Assembly: GCF_026183735.1 (NCBI RefSeq)
Contig: NZ_JAPFRE010000027.1
Span: forward strand, 203,703 to 267,702
From: Alteromonas sp. ASW11-130
Lineage (GTDB): Bacteria > Pseudomonadota > Gammaproteobacteria > Enterobacterales > Alteromonadaceae
Reading direction: 5' to 3'
DNA length: 64,000 bases
Shown in pieces: positions 41,480-51,764 of the stretch. Position numbers and translations under genes: made by a program. Every line of letters starts with the position of its first letter. Positions within the stretch are counted from its first letter, which is position 1. The notes under the pieces are model-generated. The model saw only the letters and a program-made list of their open reading frames with translations. It did no database searches and was not told the DNA's origin.

Positions 41480-43146
41480 AACGACACGATCCAAGCCGCA
41501 CTATTACTGCACCTACAGGAACACAACTTAACGCCAAAAGCTGGCTTACTGAAGCCCCTTTGCGCATGCTGATGAATAACTTGGATCCTGATGTGGCTGA
41601 ACATCCTGATTCGCTTGTCGTTTATGGAGGTATAGGACGCGCTGCAAGAGATTGGGAATCCTTTGATACCATCGTTGATGTATTAAAACGGTTGGAAGAA
41701 AACGAAACCTTATTGGTTCAGTCGGGCAAACCCGTAGGCGTTTTCCCCACGCATAAAAATGCGCCGCGTGTACTAATCGCCAACTCAAATTTGGTGCCTC
41801 ATTGGGCTAACTGGGAGCACTTCAACGAATTAGATAAGAAAGGTTTGATGATGTATGGCCAGATGACGGCTGGCTCATGGATATATATTGGTTCTCAGGG
41901 AATTGTACAGGGAACCTATGAAACGTTTGTCAGCGTAGCTAAAACCCATTTTGAGGGAAATGCGAAGGGTCGTTGGATTCTAACCGGCGGTTTAGGTGGA
42001 ATGGGGGGCGCGCAGCCACTTGCGGCTACGATGGCAGGCTTTTCAATGATTGCGGTCGAAGTAGATGAAAGCCGAATAGATTTTCGTATTAAAACCGGGT
42101 ACGTAGATAAAAAAGCGAAGACACTAGACGATGCGCTAGCCATCATCGATGAAGCAAAATCATCTGGTAAAGCGGTATCCGTTGGATTACTTGGTAATGC
42201 TGCAGATGTTTTTCCTGAACTCGTTGCGCGCAACGTCATCGCAGATGTTGTAACCGACCAGACCAGTGCACATGACCCACTTAATGGCTATTTACCGAAA
42301 GGCTGGTCATTAGACCAGGCTGTTTCCACTCGTAAATCAGAACCCCAAAAAGTGGTTAAAAAAGCAAAACAATCTATGGCCTTGCAAGTGAACGCGATGC
42401 TTACCATGCAGGAGCGCGGCGCAGCAACATTAGATTACGGCAACAATATTCGTCAAATGGCATTAGAAGAAGGGGTTAGTAACGCGTTTGATTTTCCGGG
42501 TTTTGTGCCTGCTTATATTCGTCCTTTATTTTGTCAGGGGATTGGTCCGTTCCGTTGGGTAGCGTTGTCTGGCGATCCGGAAGATATATATAAAACAGAT
42601 GCAAAAGTAAAAGAACTCATTCCAGATAATCCACATTTACATAATTGGTTGGATATGGCACGAGAGCGAATTCAATTTCAGGGCTTACCGGCCAGAATAT
42701 GTTGGGTCGGGCTGGGAGAACGCCAAAAGCTGGGGTTAGCGTTTAATGAAATGGTTCGTAATGGTGAACTAAAAGCACCTGTAGTGATAGGTCGTGACCA
42801 TCTTGATTCTGGCTCGGTGGCTTCCCCCAACCGAGAAACTGAGTCGATGTTGGATGGCTCCGATGCAGTCTCGGATTGGCCGCTCTTGAATGCACTATTA
42901 AATACAGCTGGCGGCGCCACGTGGGTAAGCTTACACCACGGGGGTGGGGTAGGGATGGGCTTTAGCCAACATTCCGGCGTGGTCATTGTTTGTGACGGTA
43001 GTGAGGACGCAGACGCAAGAATTGCGCGTGTATTGCATAACGATCCCGCCACTGGGGTTATGCGTCATGCCGATGCAGGTTATGAGATTGCTAAGAGCTG
43101 CGCCGAGAAACATAAGCTCGACTTACCTATGCTTAACAGGAAATAG
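41476..43146 (+). CDS. hutU: Urocanate hydratase HutU
   Basis: Converts urocanate to imidazolone propionate using tightly bound NAD+. The 556 residues contain the NAD motif [33 protein letters not shown], and the conserved cysteine in [12 protein letters not shown]. It begins within the hutC stop and ends two bases before hutH. Very secure. Confidence 0.97.
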   Translation: MKRHDPSRTITAPTGTQLNAKSWLTEAPLRMLMNNLDPDVAEHPDSLVVYGGIGRAARDWESFDTIVDVLKRLEENETLLVQSGKPVGVFPTHKNAPRVLIANSNLVPHWANWEHFNELDKKGLMMYGQMTAGSWIYIGSQGIVQGTYETFVSVAKTHFEGNAKGRWILTGGLGGMGGAQPLAATMAGFSMIAVEVDESRIDFRIKTGYVDKKAKTLDDALAIIDEAKSSGKAVSVGLLGNAADVFPELVARNVIADVVTDQTSAHDPLNGYLPKGWSLDQAVSTRKSEPQKVVKKAKQSMALQVNAMLTMQERGAATLDYGNNIRQMALEEGVSNAFDFPGFVPAYIRPLFCQGIGPFRWVALSGDPEDIYKTDAKVKELIPDNPHLHNWLDMARERIQFQGLPARICWVGLGERQKLGLAFNEMVRNGELKAPVVIGRDHLDSGSVASPNRETESMLDGSDAVSDWPLLNALLNTAGGATWVSLHHGGGVGMGFSQHSGVVIVCDGSEDADARIARVLHNDPATGVMRHADAGYEIAKSCAEKHKLDLPMLNRK

Positions 43147-43148
43147 AT

Positions 43149-44687
43149 ATGACTACTCCCTTTGTTTTAAAACCAGGCCAGTTAACAGTTGCAGACTGTT
43201 ATCAATTTTTCCGTCAACACCAGACTCTTTCGTTGTCAGAAGATGCTTATCCAGCGATAGATGAAGCACAGCAAACAGTTTCAAATGTATTAAAGCAAGG
43301 TCGAACCGTATATGGCATAAATACAGGTTTTGGATTGTTGGCCAATACGCGTATAGCAGAAGAAGAGTTAGAATTACTGCAAAAAAGTATCGTGTTATCT
43401 CATGCTGCAGGTATTGGTGACCTCATGCAGGTGTCTACTGTGCGGTTGCTAATGCTGCTAAAAATTAATTCCCTTTCACGCGGATTTTCGGGTGTACGAA
43501 GGGAAGTCATTGATGCGCTAATCACACTATTTAATCACCAAGTTTGGCCTGCCATTCCTCAGAAAGGTTCTGTCGGTGCGTCCGGAGACCTGGCCCCGCT
43601 TGCACATATGAGCGCAGTTTTGTTAGGTGAGGGTGAAGTAATAATTGACGGTAAACGTCTACCGGCTTCTGAAGGTTTGAAAAAAGCGAATTTAACCCCT
43701 CTTGCATTAGCTCCAAAGGAAGGGCTAGCCCTACTCAATGGTACTCAGGCCTCTACTGCTTTCGCTTTCGAAGGTCTTTTTTACACTGAAAACGCACTGT
43801 TATGTGGTATAGCAATTGGCGGGTTAAGTGTAGACGCTGCTCAAGGGTCTCGCGTGCCGTTCGACGATCGTATCCACATGGTACGTGGGCAACAAGCACA
43901 ACGCGACGTGGCCTCAATGTATCGAGACGTTCTTAAAGAGTCAGAAATTGGAAAGTCACACGAAGATTGCGCCAAAGTACAAGACCCGTATTCGCTTCGT
44001 TGTCAACCTCAAGTGATGGGGGCGTGTTTGCAGCAAATTCGATACGCGCAGAATACGTTGATTGCAGAAGCGAATGGCGTTTCAGATAATCCGTTAGTGT
44101 TTGCTGAGCAGCAAGACATTTTATCTGGGGGCAATTTCCATGCAGAGATCATCGCCATGACCTCCGACATGCTGGCTATCGCGCTTTCTGAAATTGGTTC
44201 ATTATCCGAACGCCGAATGGCCTTGCTGATTGACTCAAACTTGAGTGGATTACCCCCGTTCCTAGTGGAAAACGGTGGCGTTAATTCTGGGTTCATGATT
44301 GCCCAGGTGACGAGTGCGGCTTTAGCGAGTGAAAATAAAACCTACGCACATCCTGCTTCAATCGACTCATTGCCTACCTCTGCAAATCAGGAAGATCACG
44401 TATCCATGGCGACTTTCGCGGGGCGGCGCTTAAAAGATATTTTTGAGAATGTTGCAGGTATTTTAGCGATCGAATGGTTAGCTGCAGGGCAGGGGATAGA
44501 TTTTCGTTCTCCACGCAAAACCAGCGAGCCTCTCCAGCAGGTTCATTCGTTGCTAAGAAGCAAGGTAGCGTTCTACGACAAAGATCGTTACTTCGCGCCT
44601 GACATAGAGAATGCAAAAAATCTGATTACCGAGCACAAGCTCGCGGATTTGGTAAAATCAAAGATTCAATCTCCTATTTACGCATAA
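43149..44687 (+). CDS. hutH: Histidine ammonia-lyase HutH
   Basis: First enzyme of histidine degradation, eliminating ammonia to give urocanate. The 512 residues include [15 protein letters not shown], whose Ala-Ser-Gly cyclises to the MIO cofactor, and the conserved [20 protein letters not shown] and [11 protein letters not shown] motifs. Last gene of hutCUH, followed nine bases later by a terminator. Confidence 0.97.
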   Translation: MTTPFVLKPGQLTVADCYQFFRQHQTLSLSEDAYPAIDEAQQTVSNVLKQGRTVYGINTGFGLLANTRIAEEELELLQKSIVLSHAAGIGDLMQVSTVRLLMLLKINSLSRGFSGVRREVIDALITLFNHQVWPAIPQKGSVGASGDLAPLAHMSAVLLGEGEVIIDGKRLPASEGLKKANLTPLALAPKEGLALLNGTQASTAFAFEGLFYTENALLCGIAIGGLSVDAAQGSRVPFDDRIHMVRGQQAQRDVASMYRDVLKESEIGKSHEDCAKVQDPYSLRCQPQVMGACLQQIRYAQNTLIAEANGVSDNPLVFAEQQDILSGGNFHAEIIAMTSDMLAIALSEIGSLSERRMALLIDSNLSGLPPFLVENGGVNSGFMIAQVTSAALASENKTYAHPASIDSLPTSANQEDHVSMATFAGRRLKDIFENVAGILAIEWLAAGQGIDFRSPRKTSEPLQQVHSLLRSKVAFYDKDRYFAPDIENAKNLITEHKLADLVKSKIQSPIYA

Positions 44688-44696
44688 AATAAAACA

Positions 44697-44720
44697 GGGC
44701 GATTTCAGTATCGCCCTTTT
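44697..44720 (+). terminator. Intrinsic terminator after hutH
   Basis: Seven-base stem GGGCGAT / ATCGCCC with a six-base loop and TTTT tail, directly before the methyltransferase gene. Confidence 0.88.
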
Positions 44721-44734
44721 ATTAAAGGTATAAT

Positions 44735-45238
44735 ATGCATAACACGCATACGTTCAGTATCGGTTTAGTAAATCCCAAATCTGCGGTTAATGTGGCCTCA
44801 GTGTTACGCGCTGCTGGGTGTTATGGCGCCAGCAGTGTATTCTATACGGGGCAACGATATCGTTATGCCAAGGAGTTTCACGCAGACACGCAAGATTTCT
44901 ACAAAAAGATACCTACGGTAGGCGTCGACGATCTAAGGCCATTTGTTCCTAAAGGAGCGAGAACAATAGCAGTAGAGTTAGTCGAAGGCGCTGAATCTCT
45001 CATTAAATTCCAACATCCTCCAAACGCTTTCTATGTTCTAGGCCCAGAAGATGGCTCTTTGAAAAAAAATACGCTTAATTGGTGTGATGATGTGGTTTAT
45101 ATCCCAACGAGACATTGCATGAATTTGGCAGCAACTGTGAATGTTGTGCTCTATGACAGGCTAGTGAAACTTAACGAACCATTCAATCAAGCGATAATTT
45201 TACAAGGTAGAGACAGGAACAATAATCAGAAAATCTAA
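44735..45238 (+). CDS. SpoU/TrmH family RNA methyltransferase
   Basis: A 167-residue SPOUT methyltransferase that would modify rRNA or tRNA with SAM. The N-terminal strand-helix motif IGLVNPKSAVNVASVLRAAG and the knot motifs FYVLGPEDGSL and YIPTRHCMNLAATVNVVLYDR are the three TrmH family blocks, present in order. It is shorter than most TrmH proteins and has no N-terminal substrate domain; the NPKSAxNVAS form suggests a distinct subgroup and the target nucleotide is unknown. It sits right behind the hutH terminator with little space for its own promoter. Confidence 0.85.
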   Translation: MHNTHTFSIGLVNPKSAVNVASVLRAAGCYGASSVFYTGQRYRYAKEFHADTQDFYKKIPTVGVDDLRPFVPKGARTIAVELVEGAESLIKFQHPPNAFYVLGPEDGSLKKNTLNWCDDVVYIPTRHCMNLAATVNVVLYDRLVKLNEPFNQAIILQGRDRNNNQKI

Positions 45239-45555
45239 TCCAACCAATGCCTTCCTCCAGCATAAAGCGCTATTAGCGATATTATGTCAAGCCCATCGCG
45301 ATCCCGCTGATACAACGCTGTCTATCTTGCCATATATTTGATCCGAAACCGCCTTTAGAAAGTAACTTTAAACTGCCTTACTTGGTGAACTAATTCCAGT
45401 CTAAATGGTCGATCCAGAGTTAGGACTATTTACACTACATGGGAGATCGTGGGGTGTATGGCCGATAGCAGTGGCGGATCCCTAGCGATCTGTAGTGGAT
45501 GTATGAAGGTAAAATATGGATTTATGCATATAACTATTATTATAGGGGAGTTCGT
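45239..45555. other. 317-base gap without a gene
   Basis: Between the methyltransferase and the acyltransferase. No ORF, RNA gene or clear hairpin is seen. It probably holds the promoter of the acyltransferase, but no convincing -35/-10 pair was identified. Confidence 0.5.
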
Positions 45556-46458
45556 GTGAAAAGACGCTTGCTGAACGCGCTTAGAAAATTTAAACACGTA
45601 CCCGGCCTAAATCGAGTTGTAAAGCCGGTTGTAAAGTATAAAGTTAATAAAACCATTGATGCTGTAGCTTCACATTTTTTTGAACACTTTAGTTTGGTCG
45701 TCGCCAGTGAAGAAGACGATGTAAAAACCTGCTTTAAAGCCCGCCATGAGGTCTATTGCGAAGAATTAGGCTTCGAAGAGAAAACAAAGTCAAAAATGGA
45801 ATTTGATGAGTTCGATGAATACTCGCTGAGTTGCTATATTAAACATCGCGCGACAGGAGAATGCGCGGGTACCATTCGTCTTGTCATGCCCCAACATGCC
45901 GGGCAGCTTTTACCTATAGAGAGCAGCTGTCCCGAAGCTATTCGTCTTGCTGAACATAGCCCCAGTAAATTTCCTCGACATTCTATTTGTGAGGTATCTC
46001 GTTTAGCCATTCCCAAAAGGTTTCGACGCCGCGCCGCTGATAAACAGCTTTCTCCCATAGGTGGTACGCCAAATCATAAAGACGGGCAGATGGATAAACA
46101 ATTAAACCGAAATTTTCCCTATTTATCTCTGGCGCTGTATTTTTTTGCTGCCACCATATGTATTTTACGCGACATCGATAACGGCTATATGATGATGGAG
46201 CCACGTTTAGCCCGAAGTCTTAAGTTTTTGGGCGTGCGATTTCACCAACTGGGACATGAAGTCAATTACCATGGGAAACGCGCAGCATTTCTTATATCTC
46301 CCGAGGACTTTGTTAGCCAGGTTTCACCTGCCTTACAAAAATTCCAACGCAGTATTCTAAGGGAGCTTCAGGACGTTCCCAATTTTGGCGCGATTTATCA
46401 CCCATTACCTGCGGTGGCGGTCAAAAAGCAATCTTCGAAACAACGAAAGGCGGCATGA
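45556..46458 (+). CDS. PEP-CTERM/exosortase-system-associated acyltransferase
   Basis: 300 residues of the N-acyl amino acid synthase-like (FeeM/GNAT-fold) group tied to exosortase systems. The core begins near CFKARHEVYCEELGFEE and continues with ECAGTIRLVMP and HSICEVSRLAIPKRFRRR, typical of the group. A longer ORF starts at ATG 45499, but GTG 45556 has AGGGGAG at ideal spacing and gives the basic N-terminus VKRRLLNALRKF. Product unknown; members are thought to make acylated amino acids or related molecules. No exosortase is in the window, but a PEP-CTERM-like protein is encoded 8 kb upstream. Confidence 0.82.
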   Translation: MKRRLLNALRKFKHVPGLNRVVKPVVKYKVNKTIDAVASHFFEHFSLVVASEEDDVKTCFKARHEVYCEELGFEEKTKSKMEFDEFDEYSLSCYIKHRATGECAGTIRLVMPQHAGQLLPIESSCPEAIRLAEHSPSKFPRHSICEVSRLAIPKRFRRRAADKQLSPIGGTPNHKDGQMDKQLNRNFPYLSLALYFFAATICILRDIDNGYMMMEPRLARSLKFLGVRFHQLGHEVNYHGKRAAFLISPEDFVSQVSPALQKFQRSILRELQDVPNFGAIYHPLPAVAVKKQSSKQRKAA

Positions 46459-46509
46459 TCGGCCATTTAGGTGGGGGGAGCGCCAACGTCTTATGAAATC
46501 GTATGCACT

Positions 46510-46538
46510 TTGTTTAACATACCGTTAACGGGTATGCT
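46510..46538 (+). promoter_or_regulatory. Predicted promoter with internal near-palindrome before the amylase operon
   Basis: TTGTTT (46510-46515) and TATGCT (46533-46538) with 17-base spacer. The spacer holds most of CATACCGTTAACGGGTATG (46518-46536), a near-perfect palindrome with one extra G. This resembles a repressor site between -35 and -10; the cognate regulator is not known. Confidence 0.5.
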
Positions 46539-46574
46539 CTAGGCCTACTTAAGTTACTTATTCAATGGCCTATC

Positions 46575-48479
46575 ATGTTGAAACATAAACTGAATCGATT
46601 TGCCTCACTATCGGTACCTATATTATTACTATCGCTCGGGTGTTCGGTGGAACACTCGACCACTCAAGTCGCGCATTCAATCACCGATAAAATTAATCAA
46701 GATACAAGCAACGAACAACGGCCCATTGTTTACCAGGTATTCACTCGTCTCTTTGGCAATCAAAATACAACGAACGAACCCTGGGGCACTAAAGAAGAGA
46801 ATGGCGTCGGTAAGTTTTCTGATTTTACACCCAAAGCATTAGCAGAAATCAAAGCGTTAGGTGTTTCACACATTTGGTATACGGGTGTACCGCACCACGC
46901 ACTGGTCGCAGATTATACCGAATATGGTATTTCTTTGGACGATCCCGATGTTATTAAAGGTAGGGCAGGCTCTCCTTACGCTGTAAAAGATTATTATAAC
47001 GTCAATCCGGATTTAGCTGATGACCCTTCACGCCGTTTAGCAGAATTTGAAGCACTCATTAAACGGACCCACGCACAGGGTATGAAAGTTATCATCGATA
47101 TTGTGCCTAATCATGTTGCCCGGGGTTATCAGTCTTTAACAAAGCCGCGAGGTATCGAAGATTTTGGTGCCTCTGATGACCGAACGATGGCTTATGCGCG
47201 CAATAATAATTTTTATTATGTACCTGGCAAACCCTTTGAAGTTCCCACCTTTTCTGTAGATACGCTACCGTTGGGCGGGGAAGAGCATCCACTTGCAGAC
47301 AATAAGTTTGACGAGGACCCCGCCAAGTGGACTGGAAACGGTGCGCGGGAAGCTAAGCCAGATGTTAACGACTGGTATGAAACAGTTAAGGTTAACTATG
47401 GTGTTAGGCCAAACGGAAGTTATGACTTCCCGCGTTTACCTGAAGGTTATGAAGCCGCACCATTAAATGTACATTTTGAGTTTTGGCAAGACAAAACATT
47501 GCCTGATTCCTGGTACAAATTCGAGAATATCGCACATTACTGGTTAGATAAAGGTGTCGATGGATTTCGTTTTGATATGGCAGAAATGGTACCTGTTGAA
47601 TTCTGGTCCTTTCTGAACTCGTCAATAAAGCATAAAAAGCCCGATGCATTTTTACTTGCTGAAGTTTACCAGCCCAACAAATATCGCGACTATCTGCATG
47701 CTGGCAAGATGGATTATTTATATGACAAAGTTGGTTTTTATGATGCTTTAAAGACCGTCATGCAGGGAACGGGGGAGGTATCAGCGGTAATAGACGCGCA
47801 TGAAAAGGTTTCTGATATACGTAACCATATGCTGCATTTCCTTGAAAATCATGATGAGCAACGTATAGCTTCACCAGAGTTTGCTGGGAAAGCTGAAATA
47901 GGTAAGCCTGCATTAGTCGTATCCGCATTGATCAGTTCTTCTCCTTTTATGATTTATTTTGGTCAGGAAGTAGGAGAGGATGGCAGTGAAAACGCTGGGT
48001 TTGGTAAGCCTAGCCGTACTTCTATTTTTGATTACGTCGGCGTGCCTGCTCACCAGCGATGGATGAATGGCGGGAAGTTCGACGGCGGTCAGTTGACCGA
48101 TAGGGAAAAGTCTTTACGCGAGTACTATAAAAAAGTGCTTAATATCGCTGCTTTTCACCCGTCGATGGAAGGTGATCTTATACACTTACATGACATTTCG
48201 CTTACATCAGAAAGTGATTATTCAGAACAGCATTTTGCTTTTGCCAGAGAAAGCAAAACAAGTAAGTTAATCGTGGTTAGTCAATTTACAGATAAGGTAA
48301 ATTCGAATGTGCAAGTTGTGTTACCTGAGGTGCTTGTAAAGCGCTGGGGTTTAGATGAAAGCGACCATTTAAAAGATTTGCTTAGCGGCGAAACCAATAC
48401 CGTAACAATAAATGACGGCCAAGCGATAATCACAACGCCACTTCATTCATGGGAATCAAAAGTGTATGTTGTGGAATAA
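46575..48479 (+). CDS. Lipoprotein alpha-amylase family enzyme (GH13)
   Basis: 634 residues. A lipobox LSLGC puts the lipidated cysteine at C23. The (beta/alpha)8 barrel starts near IVYQVFTRLFG; the conserved regions are IIDIVPNH (174-181), GFRFDMAEM with nucleophile D334, LLAEVYQ with acid/base E363 and FLENHDEQR with D427. A C-terminal beta domain follows (about 545-634). Likely outer-membrane anchored and acting on alpha-glucans; endo- versus exo-action is unclear. It overlaps the esterase gene by 14 bases and heads a four-gene run (amylase, esterase, GH31, FetB-like). Confidence 0.88.
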   Translation: MLKHKLNRFASLSVPILLLSLGCSVEHSTTQVAHSITDKINQDTSNEQRPIVYQVFTRLFGNQNTTNEPWGTKEENGVGKFSDFTPKALAEIKALGVSHIWYTGVPHHALVADYTEYGISLDDPDVIKGRAGSPYAVKDYYNVNPDLADDPSRRLAEFEALIKRTHAQGMKVIIDIVPNHVARGYQSLTKPRGIEDFGASDDRTMAYARNNNFYYVPGKPFEVPTFSVDTLPLGGEEHPLADNKFDEDPAKWTGNGAREAKPDVNDWYETVKVNYGVRPNGSYDFPRLPEGYEAAPLNVHFEFWQDKTLPDSWYKFENIAHYWLDKGVDGFRFDMAEMVPVEFWSFLNSSIKHKKPDAFLLAEVYQPNKYRDYLHAGKMDYLYDKVGFYDALKTVMQGTGEVSAVIDAHEKVSDIRNHMLHFLENHDEQRIASPEFAGKAEIGKPALVVSALISSSPFMIYFGQEVGEDGSENAGFGKPSRTSIFDYVGVPAHQRWMNGGKFDGGQLTDREKSLREYYKKVLNIAAFHPSMEGDLIHLHDISLTSESDYSEQHFAFARESKTSKLIVVSQFTDKVNSNVQVVLPEVLVKRWGLDESDHLKDLLSGETNTVTINDGQAIITTPLHSWESKVYVVE

Positions 48480-49350
48480 AGCTTGGTTACTAGCTGGTGT
48501 GAGTTTTTTTCTGTTTGCATGTCAGTTTGCAGAATACGAAAACCAAAACTCTACACCCACTCCCATGAGTGTTAACGAGTCCACACGCAGCTACAACGTA
48601 AATCTTGTTGCGCACCGTTTTTTCTTCCCTGAAGGGGAACCTCGGAAAGTGTGGATCTATTTACCACCCGATTACGCGAAGTCAGAAAAACAGTATCCAG
48701 TGCTCTATATGCATGATGGCCAAAACCTTTTCGATAACTCGACGAGTTACATGGGGGAATGGAGAGTTGATGAAATACTAAACCAACTTGCCGCTGAAGG
48801 GTGGAATGTGCCAATTGTCGTAGCAATAAATCATGGCAATGAAAACAGGCTAAATGAACTAAGCCCTTGGCAGCAAGAAAAATACCCAGATGTGGCGGGT
48901 AAATTCTACGCTGATTTTATTGTAAAACAGGTAAAACCTTATATCGATAACGCATTTCGTACTCATAGCGGCGTGGCTCACACCAGTGTTATGGGGAGCT
49001 CCATGGGAGGATTAATGTCTCATTACATGCTTATTGCTTATCCTGATATATTTGGAAAGGCAGCAATTTTCTCTCCTTCTTTCTGGTTTTCTCAACAGGC
49101 TTTTTCCTTTGCTGAAAATAATCCCGTGCCTTCTACTCATCGCTTGCTTTTTGTTGCTGGCAGCGAAGAGCACAAGCAAGTCACAAACAATACGAAAGCA
49201 ATGGTAAGCTTGCACGAAGCGCAACAGCACCCCCAAACCAACCTTTATTCAGCCATTGTGGATGGAGGCAAACATAATGAAACGTTTTGGCAGGAGCAGT
49301 TCGCGTTCGCGCTGAAATGGCTCAATATTGTAGGGCAAAAAAATGACTAA
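48466..49350 (+). CDS. Lipoprotein esterase, alpha/beta hydrolase of the esterase D type
   Basis: 294 residues with a lipobox LFAC (C19). The fold is that of PF00756-type esterases: VWIYLPPDYAKSEKQYPVLYMHDGQNLFD near the oxyanion region, and the nucleophile motif GSSMGG with S179. A histidine in DGGKHNETFW is a candidate for the third triad member. It is embedded between amylase and GH31 genes with overlaps on both sides (14 and 8 bases), so translation is coupled to the glucan pathway. Related esterases remove acyl groups from sugars; whether it acts on acylated glucan is inference. Confidence 0.85.
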   Translation: MLWNKAWLLAGVSFFLFACQFAEYENQNSTPTPMSVNESTRSYNVNLVAHRFFFPEGEPRKVWIYLPPDYAKSEKQYPVLYMHDGQNLFDNSTSYMGEWRVDEILNQLAAEGWNVPIVVAINHGNENRLNELSPWQQEKYPDVAGKFYADFIVKQVKPYIDNAFRTHSGVAHTSVMGSSMGGLMSHYMLIAYPDIFGKAAIFSPSFWFSQQAFSFAENNPVPSTHRLLFVAGSEEHKQVTNNTKAMVSLHEAQQHPQTNLYSAIVDGGKHNETFWQEQFAFALKWLNIVGQKND

Positions 49351-51751
49351 CAGATGTATCGCAATAAGCCTTTTATGGCTGTTCTCTTTCTTTGTTCTTG
49401 GAGCAGAGGTTAAATCTTTTACGCACGAAAATCAGAGCGTCAGCATAGAATTAAGTGACAATACTCATGTTGATATCGACCTAATAAATGCTAAAACGTT
49501 AGCCGTTAACTATCGTCTTCTCGATGACCGCGTAACTCCCCCTGCACTTAAATTGTTCGAGTCTACTGATTCGTTAACCTTTCGCGTGAAAGATAAGGAC
49601 GATACCTTACACTTCGTAAGTGGAAACGTCACAGTCGTTGCCCAAAAAGCCCCATTCTCCTTGGCGTTCTGGTACAAGGGGGAATTAAAAACTAAAGAAG
49701 AGATAGGTGTATTTGCTCACCCAACAATACGCGGATTTCGATTTGCGTTGCAACCGGATGAAAAGTTAATGGGGGGAGGCCAGCGAGTGCTGGGAACGGA
49801 TCGCAGAAATCATCGCATGCCCTTATATAACCGTGCGCATTATGGTTATGGATCGGAATCGAACCAAATGTATTATAGCTTGCCCGCTGTGTTGTCAAAT
49901 CGTAATTACGCACTTGCTTTTGACAATACCGCAAGCGGCTACCTGGATATAGGGAAAGCGGAACATGATGTTTTGCAGTTTGAAGCTGTAGGAGGCAAGT
50001 TACGTTATATCGTTAGTATGGGAGAATCAATGTCTGATGTCTCTCAGCACCTGATTGCAGCCCTCGGTAAGCAACCACTTCCACCAAGATGGGCGTTGGG
50101 CAATTTTGCATCTCGTTTTGGCTATCGTTCTGAACAAGAAACTCGAGCAATAGTCAACGCATATGCTACACATGCTATACCCCTTGATGCGGTAGTGCTG
50201 GATCTCTACTGGTTCGGTAAAGATATTAAAGGCCATATGGGTAATTTAAATTGGGACAAAAATGCGTTTCCTAATCCGGAGAAAATGATTGCAGATTTTG
50301 CGGACCAAAATATCAAAACCGTTGTCATAACAGAGCCGTTCATATTGGATACGTCTTCAACGTACACGGATGCGGTGGAATCGAACGCGCTCGCCACAAA
50401 CCTGGCAGGCGAGCCTAAAATGTTTGATTTTTATTTCGGCCATACAGGAATTATTGATGTATTTAATAATGCTGCCCAAGATTGGTTTTGGCAGTTCTAT
50501 GCTAAATTGATGGATCAAGGTGTAGCGGGTTGGTGGGGAGATCTAGGCGAGCCCGAAGTGCACCCGGGCGATACTCTGCATAAATGGGATAATCACATTT
50601 TCACCGCAGACGAAATTCATAACATTTATGGGCATCAGTGGGCTGAAATGGTGTATGAACGCACACTTAAAGCGCAACCTGACAAGCGCCCCTTTGTATT
50701 AATGAGAGCGGGTTATTTGGGCAGTCAACGTTACGGTATGATGCCATGGACAGGTGATGTTAGTAGAAGTTGGGAGGGCTTTAAAGCGCAGGTGGAATTG
50801 TCCCTACAAATGGGCATCTTCGGGCTAGGTTATATACATAGCGATTTAGGTGGCTTTGCGGGTGGCGACGAGTTTGATAAGGATCTCTATTTACGCTGGT
50901 TACAGTTAGGGACGTTTTCACCCGTATTTAGGCCCCATGCACAAGAACACATTCCACCTGAGCCCGTGATGCATTCACAGGATGTAATTGATGCTGCTAA
51001 AAAGCTAATTGATTTGCGCTATCAAATGTTACCTTATAATTATACGCTTAGCTTTGATAACACATTATACGGCAAACCCCTTATGCGCCCGCTATCATTT
51101 CATTTTGAACAACAAAAGTGGTTCGATAACAAAGATAGCTATATGTGGGGAGAGGCATTTCTGGTGTCGCCTGTTACTGATGCGAAACAAACAGAATGGA
51201 AGGTCGATTTGCCTCAGGGGCGATGGTATGACTTTTGGTCTGGGAACGCGTTTGATGGGAATCAAATTATAACATACCCGTTAACTCAGCATACTTTTCC
51301 TGTATTAGTAAAAGCAGGTGCCTTCGTGCCAATGGTGGAACCGGCAAGCAATAGTGCAGAAATCAATTGGTCTTCTATGCAATTTCATTATTGGTACAGT
51401 GAAGAATCGTCGGATTACACTTATTTTGAAGATAGTGGCAATGCCCCTTTATCCATTCAGGAAAAGCAATTTCTTACAATGGAATTAACGGCTCAACCCA
51501 CTGCTGGTAAGTTGAATCTGAACATTCAGATTAATGGCGATTACCCCACTGCACCAACGTCAAGAAATATTCAGTGGGTAGTGCATGGTTTGCAGGCGAT
51601 ACCGAAACGTATTGACATACTGGGCGGAAAATCTGTAGAACAGCAACATTTCTCGGCTCATGGAATTACGTGGCTAGCAGATAAGAACGAGCTCCTTTTA
51701 CCTTCAACGCTGTTGATCGGGGACAAGAGTTCAGTAGTTATTCACCTTTAA
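49343..51751 (+). CDS. Exported GH31 alpha-glucosidase family enzyme
   Basis: 802 residues with a signal peptide (through FFVLGAE). The GH31 barrel (about 245-580) has the nucleophile D400 in GWWGDLGEPE and the acid/base D472 in WTGDVSRSWEGF. The N-terminal beta-sandwich includes GGGQRVLGTDRRNHRMP. A C-terminal beta region follows to the end. It would release glucose or act as a transglycosylase on maltodextrin ends, in the periplasm or outside. It overlaps the esterase by eight bases. Confidence 0.9.
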   Translation: MTNRCIAISLLWLFSFFVLGAEVKSFTHENQSVSIELSDNTHVDIDLINAKTLAVNYRLLDDRVTPPALKLFESTDSLTFRVKDKDDTLHFVSGNVTVVAQKAPFSLAFWYKGELKTKEEIGVFAHPTIRGFRFALQPDEKLMGGGQRVLGTDRRNHRMPLYNRAHYGYGSESNQMYYSLPAVLSNRNYALAFDNTASGYLDIGKAEHDVLQFEAVGGKLRYIVSMGESMSDVSQHLIAALGKQPLPPRWALGNFASRFGYRSEQETRAIVNAYATHAIPLDAVVLDLYWFGKDIKGHMGNLNWDKNAFPNPEKMIADFADQNIKTVVITEPFILDTSSTYTDAVESNALATNLAGEPKMFDFYFGHTGIIDVFNNAAQDWFWQFYAKLMDQGVAGWWGDLGEPEVHPGDTLHKWDNHIFTADEIHNIYGHQWAEMVYERTLKAQPDKRPFVLMRAGYLGSQRYGMMPWTGDVSRSWEGFKAQVELSLQMGIFGLGYIHSDLGGFAGGDEFDKDLYLRWLQLGTFSPVFRPHAQEHIPPEPVMHSQDVIDAAKKLIDLRYQMLPYNYTLSFDNTLYGKPLMRPLSFHFEQQKWFDNKDSYMWGEAFLVSPVTDAKQTEWKVDLPQGRWYDFWSGNAFDGNQIITYPLTQHTFPVLVKAGAFVPMVEPASNSAEINWSSMQFHYWYSEESSDYTYFEDSGNAPLSIQEKQFLTMELTAQPTAGKLNLNIQINGDYPTAPTSRNIQWVVHGLQAIPKRIDILGGKSVEQQHFSAHGITWLADKNELLLPSTLLIGDKSSVVIHL

Positions 51752-51764
51752 CTTTAGATTACAT

